Notes: generated by a model not told the origin, from the letters alone. Positions 10,501 through 19,092 are shown, numbered from the stretch's first letter. The stretch is 64,000 nt of DNA from an uncultured Microbacteriaceae bacterium (GCA_937124545.1 CAKZKU010000155.1:22159-86158), one strand, 5' to 3'. Program-made: numbers and translations.

Positions 10501-11060
10501 TGGAGCGCGCCATTGGCAAAGAAGCCGAGGTCTCGATTGCCGAACTCTTGCTACAAGACCGTGAAGACGGTGAAATCGTCACCATTGCCGGGCTCATTAC
10601 GGGTGTTACTCACCGGGTTGCTCGCTCTAGCGGTAATCCTTACGCTCAGGTCACCATCGAGGATTTTGGCGGCGAGCTTTCCGTGATGTTCCTCGGAAAG
10701 ACCTACAAGAACTATCAGGCAGACCTTGTGGAGGACAGCATTGTGGCGCTCCGCGGGCGGGTGTCCAACCGGGATGATGGTCTGGGATTACACGCCGTCG
10801 AGTTGACACCCCTGTCGGTGAGCGCATCGGATGATGATGAGCCTTTGCGTCTCACGGTGGCGGAGCACTTTGCCACCCAAGAGATTCTTACCGAGCTAGA
10901 TGCTGCTCTCTCTCGCCATCCGGGCCAGTCCGTTGTGCACCTGCGGTTGGTGAAGTCTGGATTTGAGCGCGTTTTCGAGCTTCCGCGAAAGGTCGAGGTG
11001 TCTCTCGACTTGATGGGTGAAGTCAAAAGTGTGCTGGGGGCACACTGCCTCAGCGCCTAG
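7539..11060 (+). CDS. dnaE: DNA polymerase III alpha subunit (replicative)
   Basis: Main replicative polymerase, 1173 residues, full length. Domains in order: N-terminal PHP domain (HLHVHTEYSMLDG, residues 8-20, metal-binding histidines kept), palm with catalytic carboxylates in PDFDVDFDERR near 413-423, thumb/fingers with YRPGPM near 657 and KAHSAAYG near 777, helix-hairpin-helix region near 820-900, and a C-terminal OB fold near 1000-1080. GTG start with a GAAAGAAGG ribosome site at 7525-7533; a likely -10 (TACTCT) is at 7504-7509. The stop interlocks with that of the convergent flavin reductase. A second, mutagenic DnaE2 lies at 46683. Confidence 0.98.
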   Translation: MSSSSDSFAHLHVHTEYSMLDGAARISNLVDEVARQEMPAVAMTDHGVMFGAYEFWKHATAAGVNPVIGVEAYLTPGTHRSDKTRVQWGNGGEDDVSGAGAYTHVTLLAETTEGMHNLFRMSSKASLEGYYFKPRMDRELLQTYSKGVIATTGCPSSEVQTYLRLGQYDKARQAAAEFRDIFGADNYFVEIMDHGLGIEKRVLPDLMKLSQDLGIPLLATNDLHYTTAGDAEAHAALLCVQSGSTLDDPKRFKFDSNEFYVKTPAQMRALFSDFPEAADNTLLIAQRANVTFDESANYMPIFPVPEGETEVSFFESEVRRGLTARYPGGVPDKVREQAEYEIGVISQMGFASYFLVVADFINWAKSQGIRVGPGRGSGAGSMAAFAMRITELDPLEHGLIFERFLNPDRVSMPDFDVDFDERRRNEVIRYVTEKYGDDRVAQIVTFGTIKAKQALKDAARVLGHPFGMGEKLTKLMPAGVMGKEMSLQGIIDSSHERYKEAGDFRALLESDSEALTVFERAQGLENLKRQWGVHAAGVIMSSAPLMDTIPIMKRDQDGQIVTQFDFPSSEALGLVKMDFLSLRNLTIIDDALDNIELNRGHRPVLEDLTLDDSAAYELMSRGDTLGVFQLDGGPMRSLLRLLKPDSFEDVSAVLALYRPGPMGADSHTNYALRKNGQQDITPLHPELAEALEEILGGTYGLIVYQEQVMEIAQKLAGYTLAQADLLRRAMGKKKKAELDIQFEAFRQGMRNNGFSDASITALWEVLVPFSDYAFNKAHSAAYGMISYWTAYLKAHFPAEYMAALLTSVSDQKDKSAVYLNECRRMGIQVLPPDVNESIATFSAVGEDIRFGLAAIRNVGVGVVDLIRSSREEKGAFVSFHDFVKKVPSSVLNKRCVESLIKGGAFDQLGHTRRALFDIHENTVEAASKDKRAEEHGHVGFDFDSLFDEGETSPTSVVPDRPEWPRKELLSLEREMLGLYVSDHPLAGLERAIGKEAEVSIAELLLQDREDGEIVTIAGLITGVTHRVARSSGNPYAQVTIEDFGGELSVMFLGKTYKNYQADLVEDSIVALRGRVSNRDDGLGLHAVELTPLSVSASDDDEPLRLTVAEHFATQEILTELDAALSRHPGQSVVHLRLVKSGFERVFELPRKVEVSLDLMGEVKSVLGAHCLSA

Positions 11061-11554
11061 AGCGAAGCGGTGGTGCTGTAGCCCTTCTGGTGGTAGGCGA
11101 GGGGGCTTTGGTCCGGCCCTAAACCTCCGCCGGTGATTCGCACGGCAACCATTCCAGCAAACTCAACCTCCACGCGCTCAACAACCTGTGCTTCTACCCA
11201 GGCGCTGACTCCCTTGAGAATGGGTAAACCGTGAGGCCCTGGGCTCCAGTGGTCGCCGACGAACCGTTCGCTGGCCTCTCCAGCCATAATTTGCGCCAGT
11301 TCAAGTGATTCGGTTCCCAGGAAATGCAGGGCTACCCGCGCGTCTTTCTTCAGCGCGCTCCAGGAGCTTGCTGTTTGAGACATGTTGAAGCTCGCCAGGG
11401 GAGGGGAGGCAGACAGTGAGGCGACCGACGTCGCGGTGAACCCGGTGGGAGAGCCGTCTGCTTTCAGGGCCGTCACCACACACAGACCGGCACTGTGCCG
11501 GCGAAAAGCCTCGAGGAAAATTTGGGATGGAGAGATCGGTTCAGTAGTGTTCAC
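11057..11554 (-). CDS. Flavin reductase-like domain protein
   Basis: 165 residues belonging to the FMN-binding split-barrel flavin reductase family, which reduces FMN/FAD with NAD(P)H, often for a two-component monooxygenase. Family features are LRRHSAGLCVVTA-type start, GFTATSVASLSASPPLASFNMS (flavin-binding strand) and the C-terminal YHQKGY. No monooxygenase partner is adjacent, so the physiological role is open. GTG 11554 is 7 bases from a TAGGGT -10, so the mRNA is probably leaderless. The stop overlaps the dnaE stop by 4 bases (CTAG). Confidence 0.87.
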   Translation of the reverse strand: MNTTEPISPSQIFLEAFRRHSAGLCVVTALKADGSPTGFTATSVASLSASPPLASFNMSQTASSWSALKKDARVALHFLGTESLELAQIMAGEASERFVGDHWSPGPHGLPILKGVSAWVEAQVVERVEVEFAGMVAVRITGGGLGPDQSPLAYHQKGYSTTASL

Positions 11555-11616
11555 GCGCTCTACCCTAACGGCTCGCTCTCAGCCCTCACGTAAGGCCCGG
11601 CTACGATGGAAGGGAC
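11555..11616. promoter_or_regulatory. Divergent promoters of flavin reductase and hisD
   Basis: On the minus strand TAGGGT (11562-11567) lies 7 bases before the flavin reductase GTG, a leaderless arrangement. On the plus strand TACGAT (11602-11607) lies 9 bases before the hisD ATG, with GGAAGGG between, giving hisD a very short leader with a ribosome site. No clear -35 hexamers are visible. Confidence 0.5.
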
Positions 11617-12945
11617 ATGATTCGACTGACCGACCTTCGAGGTCTCAACATCACCCCGGGAAGTGTGGCCAGCTTCGTTCCCCGGGTTTCTCTGGGCAGT
11701 TCTGACGTTCACGAGGTCGTCGAAGAACTGTTGCACGCGGTCCGTCAGGGTGGGCTGTCCGCTCTCGTTGAGCAAGCGGCAAAGTTTGATGGCGTTGACA
11801 ACCTTGACCCCCGCATCGGCAGCCGTGAGCTTTCCCAAGCGGCTTCGCAACTGGACAAAACCTTGAAGGCGGCCATCCAAGAATCGATCCGTCGGGTCCG
11901 CTTGGCCTCGGAAGATTCGCTCCCTGCGGGAGCAACAACGCAGTTCCACACCGGGGGGTCGGTGACCATGCGGCATGTGCCGGTCGAGCGCGCCGGGGTG
12001 TACGTTCCCGGCGGCAAAGCGGTCTATCCCTCGAGCGTGATCATGAACGTTGTCGCCGCCCAGGCAGCCGGGGTGAAGGAAATTGTGCTGGTCTCACCAC
12101 CCCAAGCGGAGCATGGGGGTCGCATTCACCCCACAATTCTCGCGACCGCTGAGCTACTCGGGGTGTCGGAGGTTTTTGCCCTCGGAGGCGCAGGAGCGAT
12201 AGCCGCGCTGGCGTGGGGTGTGCCGGAGTTGGACTTATCACCGGTGTCGGTCATTACTGGGCCGGGTAATCAATACGTGGCAGCTGCCAAGCGCGCGGTG
12301 CGGGGAGTGGTCAGTATCGATTCAGAGGCGGGACCCTCGGAGATTGCCATCATTGCCGATTCCACCGCGCACCCCGAGTTTGTGGCCGCCGACCTGGTGT
12401 CGCAGGCGGAGCACGATGAACTGGCCTCCGTTGTTCTCATCACTGATTCGTGGGAGCTCGCTGAGCGCGTCACGCTCTCGCTTGAGCGGCGAGCCGCGGA
12501 GGCAGAAAACAGCGACCGCGTCCAACGCGCACTCGAGGGGGAACAGTCGGCTCTCATGGTGTGTGACTCGCTAGAGCACTCGGTTTGGCTCTCAAACGCC
12601 ATGGCTCCAGAGCACCTGCAGGTGATGGTGGAGGAGCCCGAAAAGCTCCTTCCTCGGCTAACCAATGCCGGAGCAATTTTTGTCGGGAATTACACGCCCG
12701 TGAGCGCGGGGGACTATGCCGCGGGCTCCAATCACGTTCTACCGACCCACGGCACAGCCGCGTTTAGCTCAGGCCTGTCGCCCATGACGTTCCTGAAGAC
12801 ACAGCAGATCGTTGATTACGACAAGGAGGCTCTGTCACACATCGCGACCCACGTCGAGAACTTTGCTCGTGCAGAAAACCTTCCCGCTCACGCCGAAGCC
12901 ATTGCCGTGCGTTTTCGATCCGAAAACAGCGGGGAAGTAGGCTGA
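11617..12945 (+). CDS. hisD: Histidinol dehydrogenase
   Basis: NAD- and zinc-dependent enzyme that oxidises L-histidinol to L-histidine in two steps, the end of histidine biosynthesis. It has 442 residues. Recognised stretches: VPGGKAVYPSSVIMNVVAAQ near 130, ITGPGNQYVAAAKR near 210, DSEAGPSEIAIIAD near 230, SQAEHDELASV near 260 (zinc/catalytic His) and SAGDYAAGSNHVLPT near 365. The rest of the his operon is not in this window; the next gene, nrdR, follows by 6 bases. Confidence 0.97.
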   Translation: MIRLTDLRGLNITPGSVASFVPRVSLGSSDVHEVVEELLHAVRQGGLSALVEQAAKFDGVDNLDPRIGSRELSQAASQLDKTLKAAIQESIRRVRLASEDSLPAGATTQFHTGGSVTMRHVPVERAGVYVPGGKAVYPSSVIMNVVAAQAAGVKEIVLVSPPQAEHGGRIHPTILATAELLGVSEVFALGGAGAIAALAWGVPELDLSPVSVITGPGNQYVAAAKRAVRGVVSIDSEAGPSEIAIIADSTAHPEFVAADLVSQAEHDELASVVLITDSWELAERVTLSLERRAAEAENSDRVQRALEGEQSALMVCDSLEHSVWLSNAMAPEHLQVMVEEPEKLLPRLTNAGAIFVGNYTPVSAGDYAAGSNHVLPTHGTAAFSSGLSPMTFLKTQQIVDYDKEALSHIATHVENFARAENLPAHAEAIAVRFRSENSGEVG

Positions 12946-12951
12946 TCCACG

Positions 12952-13410
12952 ATGTATTGCCCCTTTTGCCGCCATCCCGATTCACGGGTGATTGATTCAC
13001 GAACCAGTGACGACGGGTTATCCATTCGCCGCAGACGTCAGTGCCCCGAGTGCACCAGGCGGTTCTCGACTTTGGAAACCGCGAGCTTGAGCATTATCAA
13101 GCGCAGCGGTGTCACGGAACCTTTTAGCCGGGAGAAGATTGCCGCCGGGGTGAAGAAGGCGTGCCAGGGCCGTCCGGTCACTGACCAGGACCTCGCACAA
13201 CTAGCTCAGCGTGTGGAAGAAATTATTCGCCAAACGGGCGCATCGCAGGTTGATGCCAACGAAATTGGCCTTGCCATTTTGGAGCCCCTGCGCGAGTTGG
13301 ATGAGGTCGCATACCTTCGGTTTGCCTCGGTCTATCAAGCGTTTGAGAGCTTGGAGGATTTTGAAGACGCCATCGGTTCGCTTCGTGACACCCCCGCTGC
13401 TGAGGCATAG
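12952..13410 (+). CDS. nrdR: NrdR, ribonucleotide reductase repressor
   Basis: Nucleotide-sensing repressor of ribonucleotide reductase genes. It has 152 residues: an N-terminal zinc ribbon with two CxxC pairs (CPFC at 3-6, CPEC near 31-34), a short linker, and an ATP-cone domain from about residue 46 ([15 protein letters not shown]). The nrd target genes are outside the window. It sits between hisD and pyrD, with its TAG directly abutting the pyrD ATG, so the three are likely one transcript. Confidence 0.97.
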   Translation: MYCPFCRHPDSRVIDSRTSDDGLSIRRRRQCPECTRRFSTLETASLSIIKRSGVTEPFSREKIAAGVKKACQGRPVTDQDLAQLAQRVEEIIRQTGASQVDANEIGLAILEPLRELDEVAYLRFASVYQAFESLEDFEDAIGSLRDTPAAEA

Positions 13411-14457
13411 ATGTATAGCCTTCTGTTCGCCGTTTTCAAGCGACTCGACCCTGAGCTCACCCACCACTGGGGCATGCTGGTAATCCAGCTCGCCGGCCTG
13501 CCCGTGATCCGAAAGTTCTTGCGCAGACGCTACGCTCCCGATCCCTCTTTAGCGGTGCGAGCGCTCGGACACGATTTCGGTTCCCCGGTGGGTCTTGCCG
13601 CCGGCTTTGATAAAAACGCCGTCGCCGTTCGGGGTTTTTATGCCCTCGGGTTTGATCATGTCGAGGTCGGCACGGTGACGGCCTTGGCGCAACCGGGGAA
13701 CCCGAAGCCCCGTTTGTTTAGGCTCCCGACAGATCACGCGTTGATAAACCGCATGGGTTTCAACAACGACGGGGCAGAGGTTGTTGCCACACGTTTAGCG
13801 GCGCTGCGCCATTGGGGCGGTGAACTGCCCATCATTGGGGTGAATATCGGCAAAAGTCGCGCTACGGATATTGCCGGAGCCACGGCCGACTACGTGACGA
13901 GCGCGACCCTTCTTGCTCCTCACGCCGATTATCTCGTGGTGAACGTGTCCTCGCCCAACACCCCGGGATTGCGCGGCCTGCAGGAGGTTTCGTCGCTGAA
14001 ACCACTATTGAAAGCGGTTCAGGCCGCGGCCGCGGGAACGCCCTTGTTGGTGAAGATCTCTCCCGACCTGGATGACCAGGCGGTCACTGACATTGCCCAG
14101 GTGGTCACCGATCTTGATCTGGCCGGGATTATTGCCACAAACACGACGATCCTGCGCGACAACTTGGCGACCCCTGCTGCTGTGGTGGCGGGAATAGGGG
14201 AGGGCGGGCTGTCCGGCGCCCCGGTATCCGAGGCTTCCGTGCGCGTGCTTGCCCTGCTGCGACAAACACTTGCCCGGGATAAAGCTGTGATTAGTGTCGG
14301 CGGAGTCTTTACCGGGCAAGAAGTAAAGCAACGATTGGACGCTGGAGCGTCTCTTGTTCAGGCGTACACGGGGTTCGTGTATCGGGGCCCTCTCTTTGCC
14401 GCCCTGCTCACCAGGGAGCTTAGCGAGGCCCTTAGCGGGGCTTCTCCCCGCGCTTAA
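13411..14457 (+). CDS. pyrD: Dihydroorotate dehydrogenase (quinone, class 2)
   Basis: Membrane-associated FMN enzyme that oxidises dihydroorotate to orotate with quinone in pyrimidine synthesis. It has 348 residues. The N-terminal helical extension (about 1-40) is the class 2 membrane/quinone domain. VGLAAGFDKNA near 60, INRMGFNNDGA near 110, NVSSPNTPGLRGLQ near 175 (catalytic Ser region) and the C-terminal FMN-phosphate loops (SVGGVF, YTGFVYRGP) are present. It starts immediately after the nrdR stop and overlaps the convergent DUF3043 gene by 26 bases. Confidence 0.97.
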   Translation: MYSLLFAVFKRLDPELTHHWGMLVIQLAGLPVIRKFLRRRYAPDPSLAVRALGHDFGSPVGLAAGFDKNAVAVRGFYALGFDHVEVGTVTALAQPGNPKPRLFRLPTDHALINRMGFNNDGAEVVATRLAALRHWGGELPIIGVNIGKSRATDIAGATADYVTSATLLAPHADYLVVNVSSPNTPGLRGLQEVSSLKPLLKAVQAAAAGTPLLVKISPDLDDQAVTDIAQVVTDLDLAGIIATNTTILRDNLATPAAVVAGIGEGGLSGAPVSEASVRVLALLRQTLARDKAVISVGGVFTGQEVKQRLDAGASLVQAYTGFVYRGPLFAALLTRELSEALSGASPRA

Positions 14458-14977
14458 CCTGGGCTTTGGGTAGACGCAGCCCCCTCATTTGGAGTGAGCG
14501 CATGGCTGCGTACCAGCGGACACCGTTTTCGACATTGTCCACTCCGTATTTCGCGCGCAGTCCTTTGCGCACCAGATAACCAGCAATAGTGGCGTCAATG
14601 ATGGTCAAGGCAAAGAACAACCACAACACGATGATCGCGATGAACTGCGCCTGGATCGACGGGAGGAAGGTAGCGAGGATCACGGCAAACATGATGGGAA
14701 TCAGGAACTCGCCAAAGCTCCAGCGCGAGTCGACATAGTCCCGAACCCATTTGCGTTGTGGGCCTTTATCGCGCACGGGAAGAAAACGCTCTTCGCCGGC
14801 AGCTAACCCCAACCGAGCGCGCTCGCGCTCCTTTGCTAGCCGAGCTCGGGCTTCTTTGCGATCGTTGCTGACGAGAGGACGGCGCCGTTGTGCTTCACGA
14901 TCCCGTCGTCGCGGTGTTGGGCGTCCTTTACCCACCTCGGTTTCGCTGTGGGGCTCGGAAGAATCAGGTGTGCTCAC
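14432..14977 (-). CDS. DUF3043 membrane protein
   Basis: 181 residues, an actinobacterial protein family of unknown function. A highly charged N-terminal half (Arg/Glu-rich, with the family-like stretch RPTPRRRDREAQRRRP) precedes two hydrophobic segments at about 92-110 and 115-135. A conserved short C-terminal part follows. GTG start at 14977; a TACTCT -10 about 30 bases upstream. The 3' end overlaps pyrD by 26 bases. No function can be assigned from sequence. Confidence 0.85.
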   Translation of the reverse strand: MSTPDSSEPHSETEVGKGRPTPRRRDREAQRRRPLVSNDRKEARARLAKERERARLGLAAGEERFLPVRDKGPQRKWVRDYVDSRWSFGEFLIPIMFAVILATFLPSIQAQFIAIIVLWLFFALTIIDATIAGYLVRKGLRAKYGVDNVENGVRWYAAMRSLQMRGLRLPKAQVKRGEKPR

Positions 14978-15071
14978 GCGGGACCTCTCTGTTTGCTGGC
15001 TCCAGAGTACCGGGGATACCTGGGGTGGCTCCCACGGCGTGGATGCTCAGGTTCGACGCACCCGAGCGGTT

Positions 15072-15077
15072 TAGACT
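15072..15077 (+). promoter_or_regulatory. erpA promoter -10 element
   Basis: TAGACT lies 18 bases before the erpA ATG, which implies a transcript start near 15084 and a leader of about a dozen bases that contains the AGGAGG ribosome site. This supports ATG 15096 over the in-frame GTG at 15078. Confidence 0.5.
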
Positions 15078-15095
15078 GTGCGCAGGAGGAACATC

Positions 15096-15443
15096 ATGTC
15101 CGAAACGCTCTCAACCAGCCACAACGTTGTCCTGACGGACACGGCGGCTTCCAAAGTCAAAAACCTTCTCGAACAAGAGGGCCGCGACGATCTGCGCCTG
15201 CGCGTGGCGGTACAACCGGGCGGATGCTCAGGGCTGATCTATCAGCTGTTCTTCGACGAGCGATTGATGGAGGACGACCTCGTTCGAGACTTCGATGGGG
15301 TGGAGGTTGTGGTGGACAAAATGAGCTCCCCCTACATCGATGGTGCCTCCGTCGATTTTGAAGACACGATTCAGAAGCAGGGCTTCACAATCGATAACCC
15401 CAATGCACAGGGTTCCTGTGCGTGTGGAGACAGCTTTAGCTAG
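15096..15443 (+). CDS. erpA: A-type iron-sulfur carrier (ErpA/HesB/IscA family)
   Basis: Carries and inserts Fe-S clusters into apoproteins. About 115 residues. Three cluster cysteines are visible: one in QPGGCSGLIYQL near residue 41 and the pair GSCACGDSF at the C-terminus. Start ATG 15096 was chosen because AGGAGG (15084-15089) is 6 bases upstream; an in-frame GTG lies 18 bases earlier. It precedes ctaC-ctaD, a common actinobacterial neighbourhood, and the suf operon lies at the far end of the window. Confidence 0.95.
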   Translation: MSETLSTSHNVVLTDTAASKVKNLLEQEGRDDLRLRVAVQPGGCSGLIYQLFFDERLMEDDLVRDFDGVEVVVDKMSSPYIDGASVDFEDTIQKQGFTIDNPNAQGSCACGDSFS

Positions 15444-15459
15444 GAAATTCCCAGCTTTT

Positions 15460-15477
15460 CCGGCTGAGTCCAGCCGG
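15460..15477 (+). promoter_or_regulatory. Perfect hairpin between erpA and ctaC, overlapping the ctaC -35 region
   Basis: CCGGCTG (15460-15466) and CAGCCGG (15471-15477) form a 7-base perfect inverted repeat with a 4-base loop. No U-run follows, so it is a poor intrinsic terminator for erpA. A TAGACT -10 for ctaC lies at 15488-15493, which places the repeat across the expected -35 position. It may be an operator; this is inference. Confidence 0.45.
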
Positions 15478-15529
15478 GCCGATGTCCTAGACTAGGGACG
15501 AAGTTGCGGAGAAACGCGAAAGGGACGCA

Positions 15530-16393
15530 GTGCGCCAGAGATTCACCCGTGGATTAAAAGGGGCGTCTGTCCTTACCATCGTTGCCCTTTTCCTTGCAGG
15601 GTGCACGCAGCAGTCAATGTTGGGGTGGTTGCCAACCGAACGTGGGCTCACCAACCAGGTAGACCGCGTCATCGACCTGTGGGTCGTGTCGTGGGTTGTT
15701 CTTCTGGTGATTGGTGTCATTACCTGGCTTCTGATTATTTGGGCTGCCGTTGTTTACCGCCGCCGTAAAGGTCAAACCGGGATGCCGGCCCAGTTGCGGT
15801 ACAACATGCCTATTGAGACTTTTTACACCGTCGTTCCGCTGATCCTGGTTCTCGGATTGTTTGCGTTCACCGCTCGCGATCAGATTGAAATCGAGAGCCC
15901 TCTGCCTGACCCGGACGTCTCAATTGAGGTGTACGGAAAGCGCTGGGCCTGGGACTTCAACTATCTGAACGAAAACGTGTACTACGCCGGTATTCAGGCG
16001 CAGGAGCTTCCGGGCGGCAGTATCGACAACGATGTTCTTCCCAAGCTTTATCTGCCGGTAGACCAAAAAGTCGAGATCAAAATCGAATCGCGCGATGTGA
16101 TTCACTCCTTCTGGATCATTGACTTTCTCTACAAGAAAGACATGATTCCGGCGAGAACCAATTATTGGTACTTCATTCCGCAGGAAGAGGGAGTTTTCCG
16201 CGGCAAGTGCGCAGAGTTGTGTGGGGAATACCACTCACTGATGCTTTTCGAAGTACACGTTGTCTCGCAGGCCGAGTACGACCGCCAGATCTCGGCGCTC
16301 CAAGCGGCCGGCAACGTGGGCCGTCTTGGCCCCGAGCTCAATGTTCTCCAAAACTTGCCCGGTACGGCACCCGTTAGCGAAAGGGAAGAGTAA
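15530..16393 (+). CDS. ctaC: Cytochrome c oxidase subunit II
   Basis: aa3-type oxidase subunit carrying the CuA centre that accepts electrons from cytochrome c of the bcc complex. It has 287 residues. A lipoprotein signal ends in LAGC with Cys25 as the likely lipidated residue; two membrane helices follow at about 45-75 and 95-115, then the extracytoplasmic cupredoxin domain with the CuA ligands in CAELCGEYHSLM near 228-239 and the upstream His in SRDVIHSF. GTG start; the stop directly abuts the ctaD ATG. Confidence 0.97.
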   Translation: MRQRFTRGLKGASVLTIVALFLAGCTQQSMLGWLPTERGLTNQVDRVIDLWVVSWVVLLVIGVITWLLIIWAAVVYRRRKGQTGMPAQLRYNMPIETFYTVVPLILVLGLFAFTARDQIEIESPLPDPDVSIEVYGKRWAWDFNYLNENVYYAGIQAQELPGGSIDNDVLPKLYLPVDQKVEIKIESRDVIHSFWIIDFLYKKDMIPARTNYWYFIPQEEGVFRGKCAELCGEYHSLMLFEVHVVSQAEYDRQISALQAAGNVGRLGPELNVLQNLPGTAPVSEREE

Positions 16394-18103
16394 ATGACCC
16401 AGACAGCTCCTCGCCCCACAGTCACTGAGGTTCCTCCGGGCCTCTCAAACCCCACCGTTGCCCGCAAGGGCAATGTTTTTGTGGACTGGTTGACTACCAC
16501 TGACCACAAAAAGGTTGGTTACCTCTACCTCATAACCTCATTTGCCTACTTCCTCATCGGTGGCGTCATGGCGCTGGTCATTCGTGCACAGCTGTTTGCC
16601 CCCGGCCTCGAAGTTGTTGCCACGAAAGAGCAGTACAACCAGCTCTTCACGATGCACGGCACAATCATGCTTTTGATGTTCGCCACCCCGCTGTTTGCGG
16701 GCTTTGCGAACGTGCTGATGCCGCTCCAGATTGGTGCGCCCGATGTGGCGTTCCCGCGTCTCAACGCCCTGGCCTACTGGTTCTTCAGCTTCGGGTCTTT
16801 GATTGCGGTCGCGGGCTTCCTCACCCCGCAGGGAGCAGCATCGTTCGGTTGGTTTGCCTACACGCCACTTTCGAGCCAAACATTCTCGCCAGGCATCGGC
16901 GGGAATATGTGGGTTTTGGGCCTGGGGCTTAGTGGTTTTGGAACCATTCTGGGTGCCGTTAACTTCATCACCACCATCATCACAATGCGGGTGCCGGGTA
17001 TGACGATGTGGCGCATGCCGATTTTCACCTGGAACACTCTGGTCACCTCGATCTTGGTGATTCTGGCTTTCCCGGTTCTCGCAGCTGCGATGCTCGCGCT
17101 TGGTGCGGACAGGATCTTCGGTTCGCACGTTTATGACGCCGCCAATGGTGGAGCGATTTTGTGGCAGCACCTGTTTTGGTTCTTTGGGCACCCCGAGGTC
17201 TACATCATTGCGCTGCCGTTCTTCGGCATCGTGTCCGAGATCTTCCCGGCGTTCAGCCGTAAGCCGGTGTTTGGTTACAAGACTCTGGTGTACGCGACAA
17301 TCGCCATCGGCGCTTTGTCGATGACGGTGTGGGCTCACCACATGTACGTAACCGGGTCCGTCTTGTTGCCCTTCTTCGCGCTGATGACGATGTTGATTGC
17401 CGTGCCGACCGGAGTGAAGATATTCAACTGGATTGGCACAATGTGGCGAGGTTCTGTGACATTTGAGACGCCGCTGGTCTTCTCCCTCGGCTTCCTGATT
17501 TCCTTCGTCTTTGGTGGATTGACCGGCGTGATCCTCGCGTCGCCACCGCTTGACTTCCACGTGTCGGATTCCTACTTTGTGGTGGCGCACTTCCACTACG
17601 TGGTGTTTGGCACTGTCGTCTTCGCGATGTTCGCGGGCTTCTACTTCTGGTGGCCAAAATTCACCGGAAAGATGCTCAACGAGTCGCTGGGTCACATCCA
17701 CTTTTGGATTCTCTTCATCGGCTTCCACATGACCTTCCTCATCCAGCACTGGCTTGGTGTGATGGGAATGCCGCGCCGTTATGCCACGTACCTCCCGGAG
17801 GACGGGTTCACCTGGATGAACCAGCTCTCCACCGTGGGGTCAATCTTCTTGGCGCTGTCGATGATTCCGTTCCTGCTGAACGTCTACTTGACCGCACGTA
17901 ACGGCCAGAAGGTAACCGTCAATGACCCGTGGGGCTACGGACGCTCGCTCGAGTGGGCCACCAGTTGCCCCCCTCCGCGCCACAACTTCAGCTCGATTCC
18001 GCGTATTCGCTCCGAGTCACCCGCTTTTGACTTGAACCACCCGGAAATCGCGTTGCCGGCGGTTGAAGCTACAAAGACGCCGGCTCAGGCGGGAAAGTCC
18101 TAG
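16394..18103 (+). CDS. ctaD: Cytochrome c oxidase subunit I
   Basis: Catalytic haem a/a3-CuB subunit of the terminal oxidase and proton pump. It has 569 residues and 12 membrane helices. Visible signatures: MHGTIMLL near 90 (low-spin haem His), [15 protein letters not shown] near 260 (CuB His and cross-linked Tyr), WAHHMYVTG near 314 (CuB histidines) and [10 protein letters not shown] near 397 (haem ligands). It starts immediately after ctaC and ends 4 bases before ctaF. Confidence 0.98.
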   Translation: MTQTAPRPTVTEVPPGLSNPTVARKGNVFVDWLTTTDHKKVGYLYLITSFAYFLIGGVMALVIRAQLFAPGLEVVATKEQYNQLFTMHGTIMLLMFATPLFAGFANVLMPLQIGAPDVAFPRLNALAYWFFSFGSLIAVAGFLTPQGAASFGWFAYTPLSSQTFSPGIGGNMWVLGLGLSGFGTILGAVNFITTIITMRVPGMTMWRMPIFTWNTLVTSILVILAFPVLAAAMLALGADRIFGSHVYDAANGGAILWQHLFWFFGHPEVYIIALPFFGIVSEIFPAFSRKPVFGYKTLVYATIAIGALSMTVWAHHMYVTGSVLLPFFALMTMLIAVPTGVKIFNWIGTMWRGSVTFETPLVFSLGFLISFVFGGLTGVILASPPLDFHVSDSYFVVAHFHYVVFGTVVFAMFAGFYFWWPKFTGKMLNESLGHIHFWILFIGFHMTFLIQHWLGVMGMPRRYATYLPEDGFTWMNQLSTVGSIFLALSMIPFLLNVYLTARNGQKVTVNDPWGYGRSLEWATSCPPPRHNFSSIPRIRSESPAFDLNHPEIALPAVEATKTPAQAGKS

Positions 18104-18107
18104 CTCC

Positions 18108-18524
18108 ATGAAGACCAATATTGTCCTTCTCGGTATCCTCACGGCATACTTCTTCGCGCTTACGGCGGTCTATACCGTGTGGTCCATTATTGACACGCAG
18201 CAAGTCGAGTGGATTGGCACCGTCGCTATTGGTTTGAGCGGCGTGCTGACAATTTTCATTGCCTTCTTCCTGCAGATTCAGTTGAAGAACCAGGGTGGAG
18301 ACCTGCCGGAGGACGTCCTCGAGGCGAATGTGGACGATGGAGAACCGGAATTGGGCTTCTTTAGCCCCTGGAGCTGGTGGCCGGTGATTTTGGCAGCCGG
18401 CGCGGCAATCGCTTTCCTCGGGTTTGCCGTGGGCATCTGGGTCGCCTATTACGCGATTCCGTTCATCGTGATCGGGCTCGTCGGCTGGACTTATGAGTAC
18501 TACCGGGGGTATTTTGCCCGCTAG
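18108..18524 (+). CDS. ctaF: Cytochrome c oxidase subunit IV (actinobacterial CtaF)
   Basis: Small actinobacterial-specific oxidase subunit of 138 residues with four hydrophobic segments (about 5-25, 37-57, 87-110 and 112-130). The start MKTNIVLLGIL and the PEDVLEANVDDGEPELGFFSPWSWWP loop region are characteristic. The frame is open into ctaD, but ATG 18108 just after the ctaD stop is the sensible start. Last clear gene of the ctaC-ctaD-ctaF run; the following GNAT gene overlaps it. Confidence 0.94.
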   Translation: MKTNIVLLGILTAYFFALTAVYTVWSIIDTQQVEWIGTVAIGLSGVLTIFIAFFLQIQLKNQGGDLPEDVLEANVDDGEPELGFFSPWSWWPVILAAGAAIAFLGFAVGIWVAYYAIPFIVIGLVGWTYEYYRGYFAR

Positions 18525-18957
18525 CGCGCTCACAGTGCGCCCTGCGGTCGCGGCCGACGAATCCACTGTCGCCGAACTTGCGGCTCGGCTAGGAGCGCCA
18601 GGGGAGCCCTCTGCCGGTCTTTTCTCACAGGCGTTCCGCGATGTTTTGGCGGATTCGCCTCGCACTCTTGTCCATGTGGCGGAGAGTGACGGGAAAGTTG
18701 TGGGCTATGCGCTCACCACCGTGAACACACTCTTGTATACGCAGGGTGCTTCTGCACAGCTTCAAGAGATCGTGGTGGATGACACAGCGACCGCCTCTGG
18801 TGTGGGCACAGCTCTGGTGCGGGCCGTTGAGGCAGCCTGCCAGGAAGCAGGTGTCAGGCAGCTGACAGTCGCCTCCCGTCGCGCAGGAGGCTTCTATGAC
18901 CGCCTCGGGTACACCCAGCAGGCCGAATACATGCGCAGGGTCTTTCCCGTTTCTTAG
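18493..18957 (+). CDS. GNAT-family N-acetyltransferase
   Basis: Likely acetyl-CoA-dependent N-acyltransferase of about 154 residues; substrate unknown. The GNAT core is recognisable: VHVAESDGKVVGYALT (beta strands), LQEIVVDDTATASGVGTALV (acetyl-CoA pyrophosphate loop, Q/RxxGxG/A-like) and the C-terminal GFYDRLGYTQ. ATG 18493 overlaps ctaF by 32 bases; TTG 18511 or GTG 18535 would shorten or remove the overlap, and the start is unsettled. Position after ctaF suggests co-transcription, not a role in the oxidase. Confidence 0.82.
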   Translation: MSTTGGILPASALTVRPAVAADESTVAELAARLGAPGEPSAGLFSQAFRDVLADSPRTLVHVAESDGKVVGYALTTVNTLLYTQGASAQLQEIVVDDTATASGVGTALVRAVEAACQEAGVRQLTVASRRAGGFYDRLGYTQQAEYMRRVFPVS

Positions 18958-19068
18958 CCCCCATCGCGTCCGGGGGATTAGTATCCGGTCCTTTTTTCCC
19001 GCATGCCCCGAGCAATGTCCGAATAGCCGCTGGTTACCTCGGTGTTGGTGAAGCTCGTTAACGCGTAA

Positions 19069-19092
19069 GGACGACCCCCTCAGGGGCCGCCC
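19069..19092 (-). terminator. Candidate terminator after qcrB
   Basis: In the 155-base gap between the convergent GNAT gene and qcrB, the minus strand can fold a stem of about 10 pairs with two G-U pairs and a small loop (arms at 19069-19078 and 19083-19092). It lies about 20 bases past the qcrB stop. The U-tract is poor, so this is tentative. Confidence 0.4.

Noticed and set aside
16538..17749. 403-codon open frame on - antisense to ctaD
   Set aside because: Composition is dominated by Glu, His and Arg with no domain; it mirrors ctaD codon bias.
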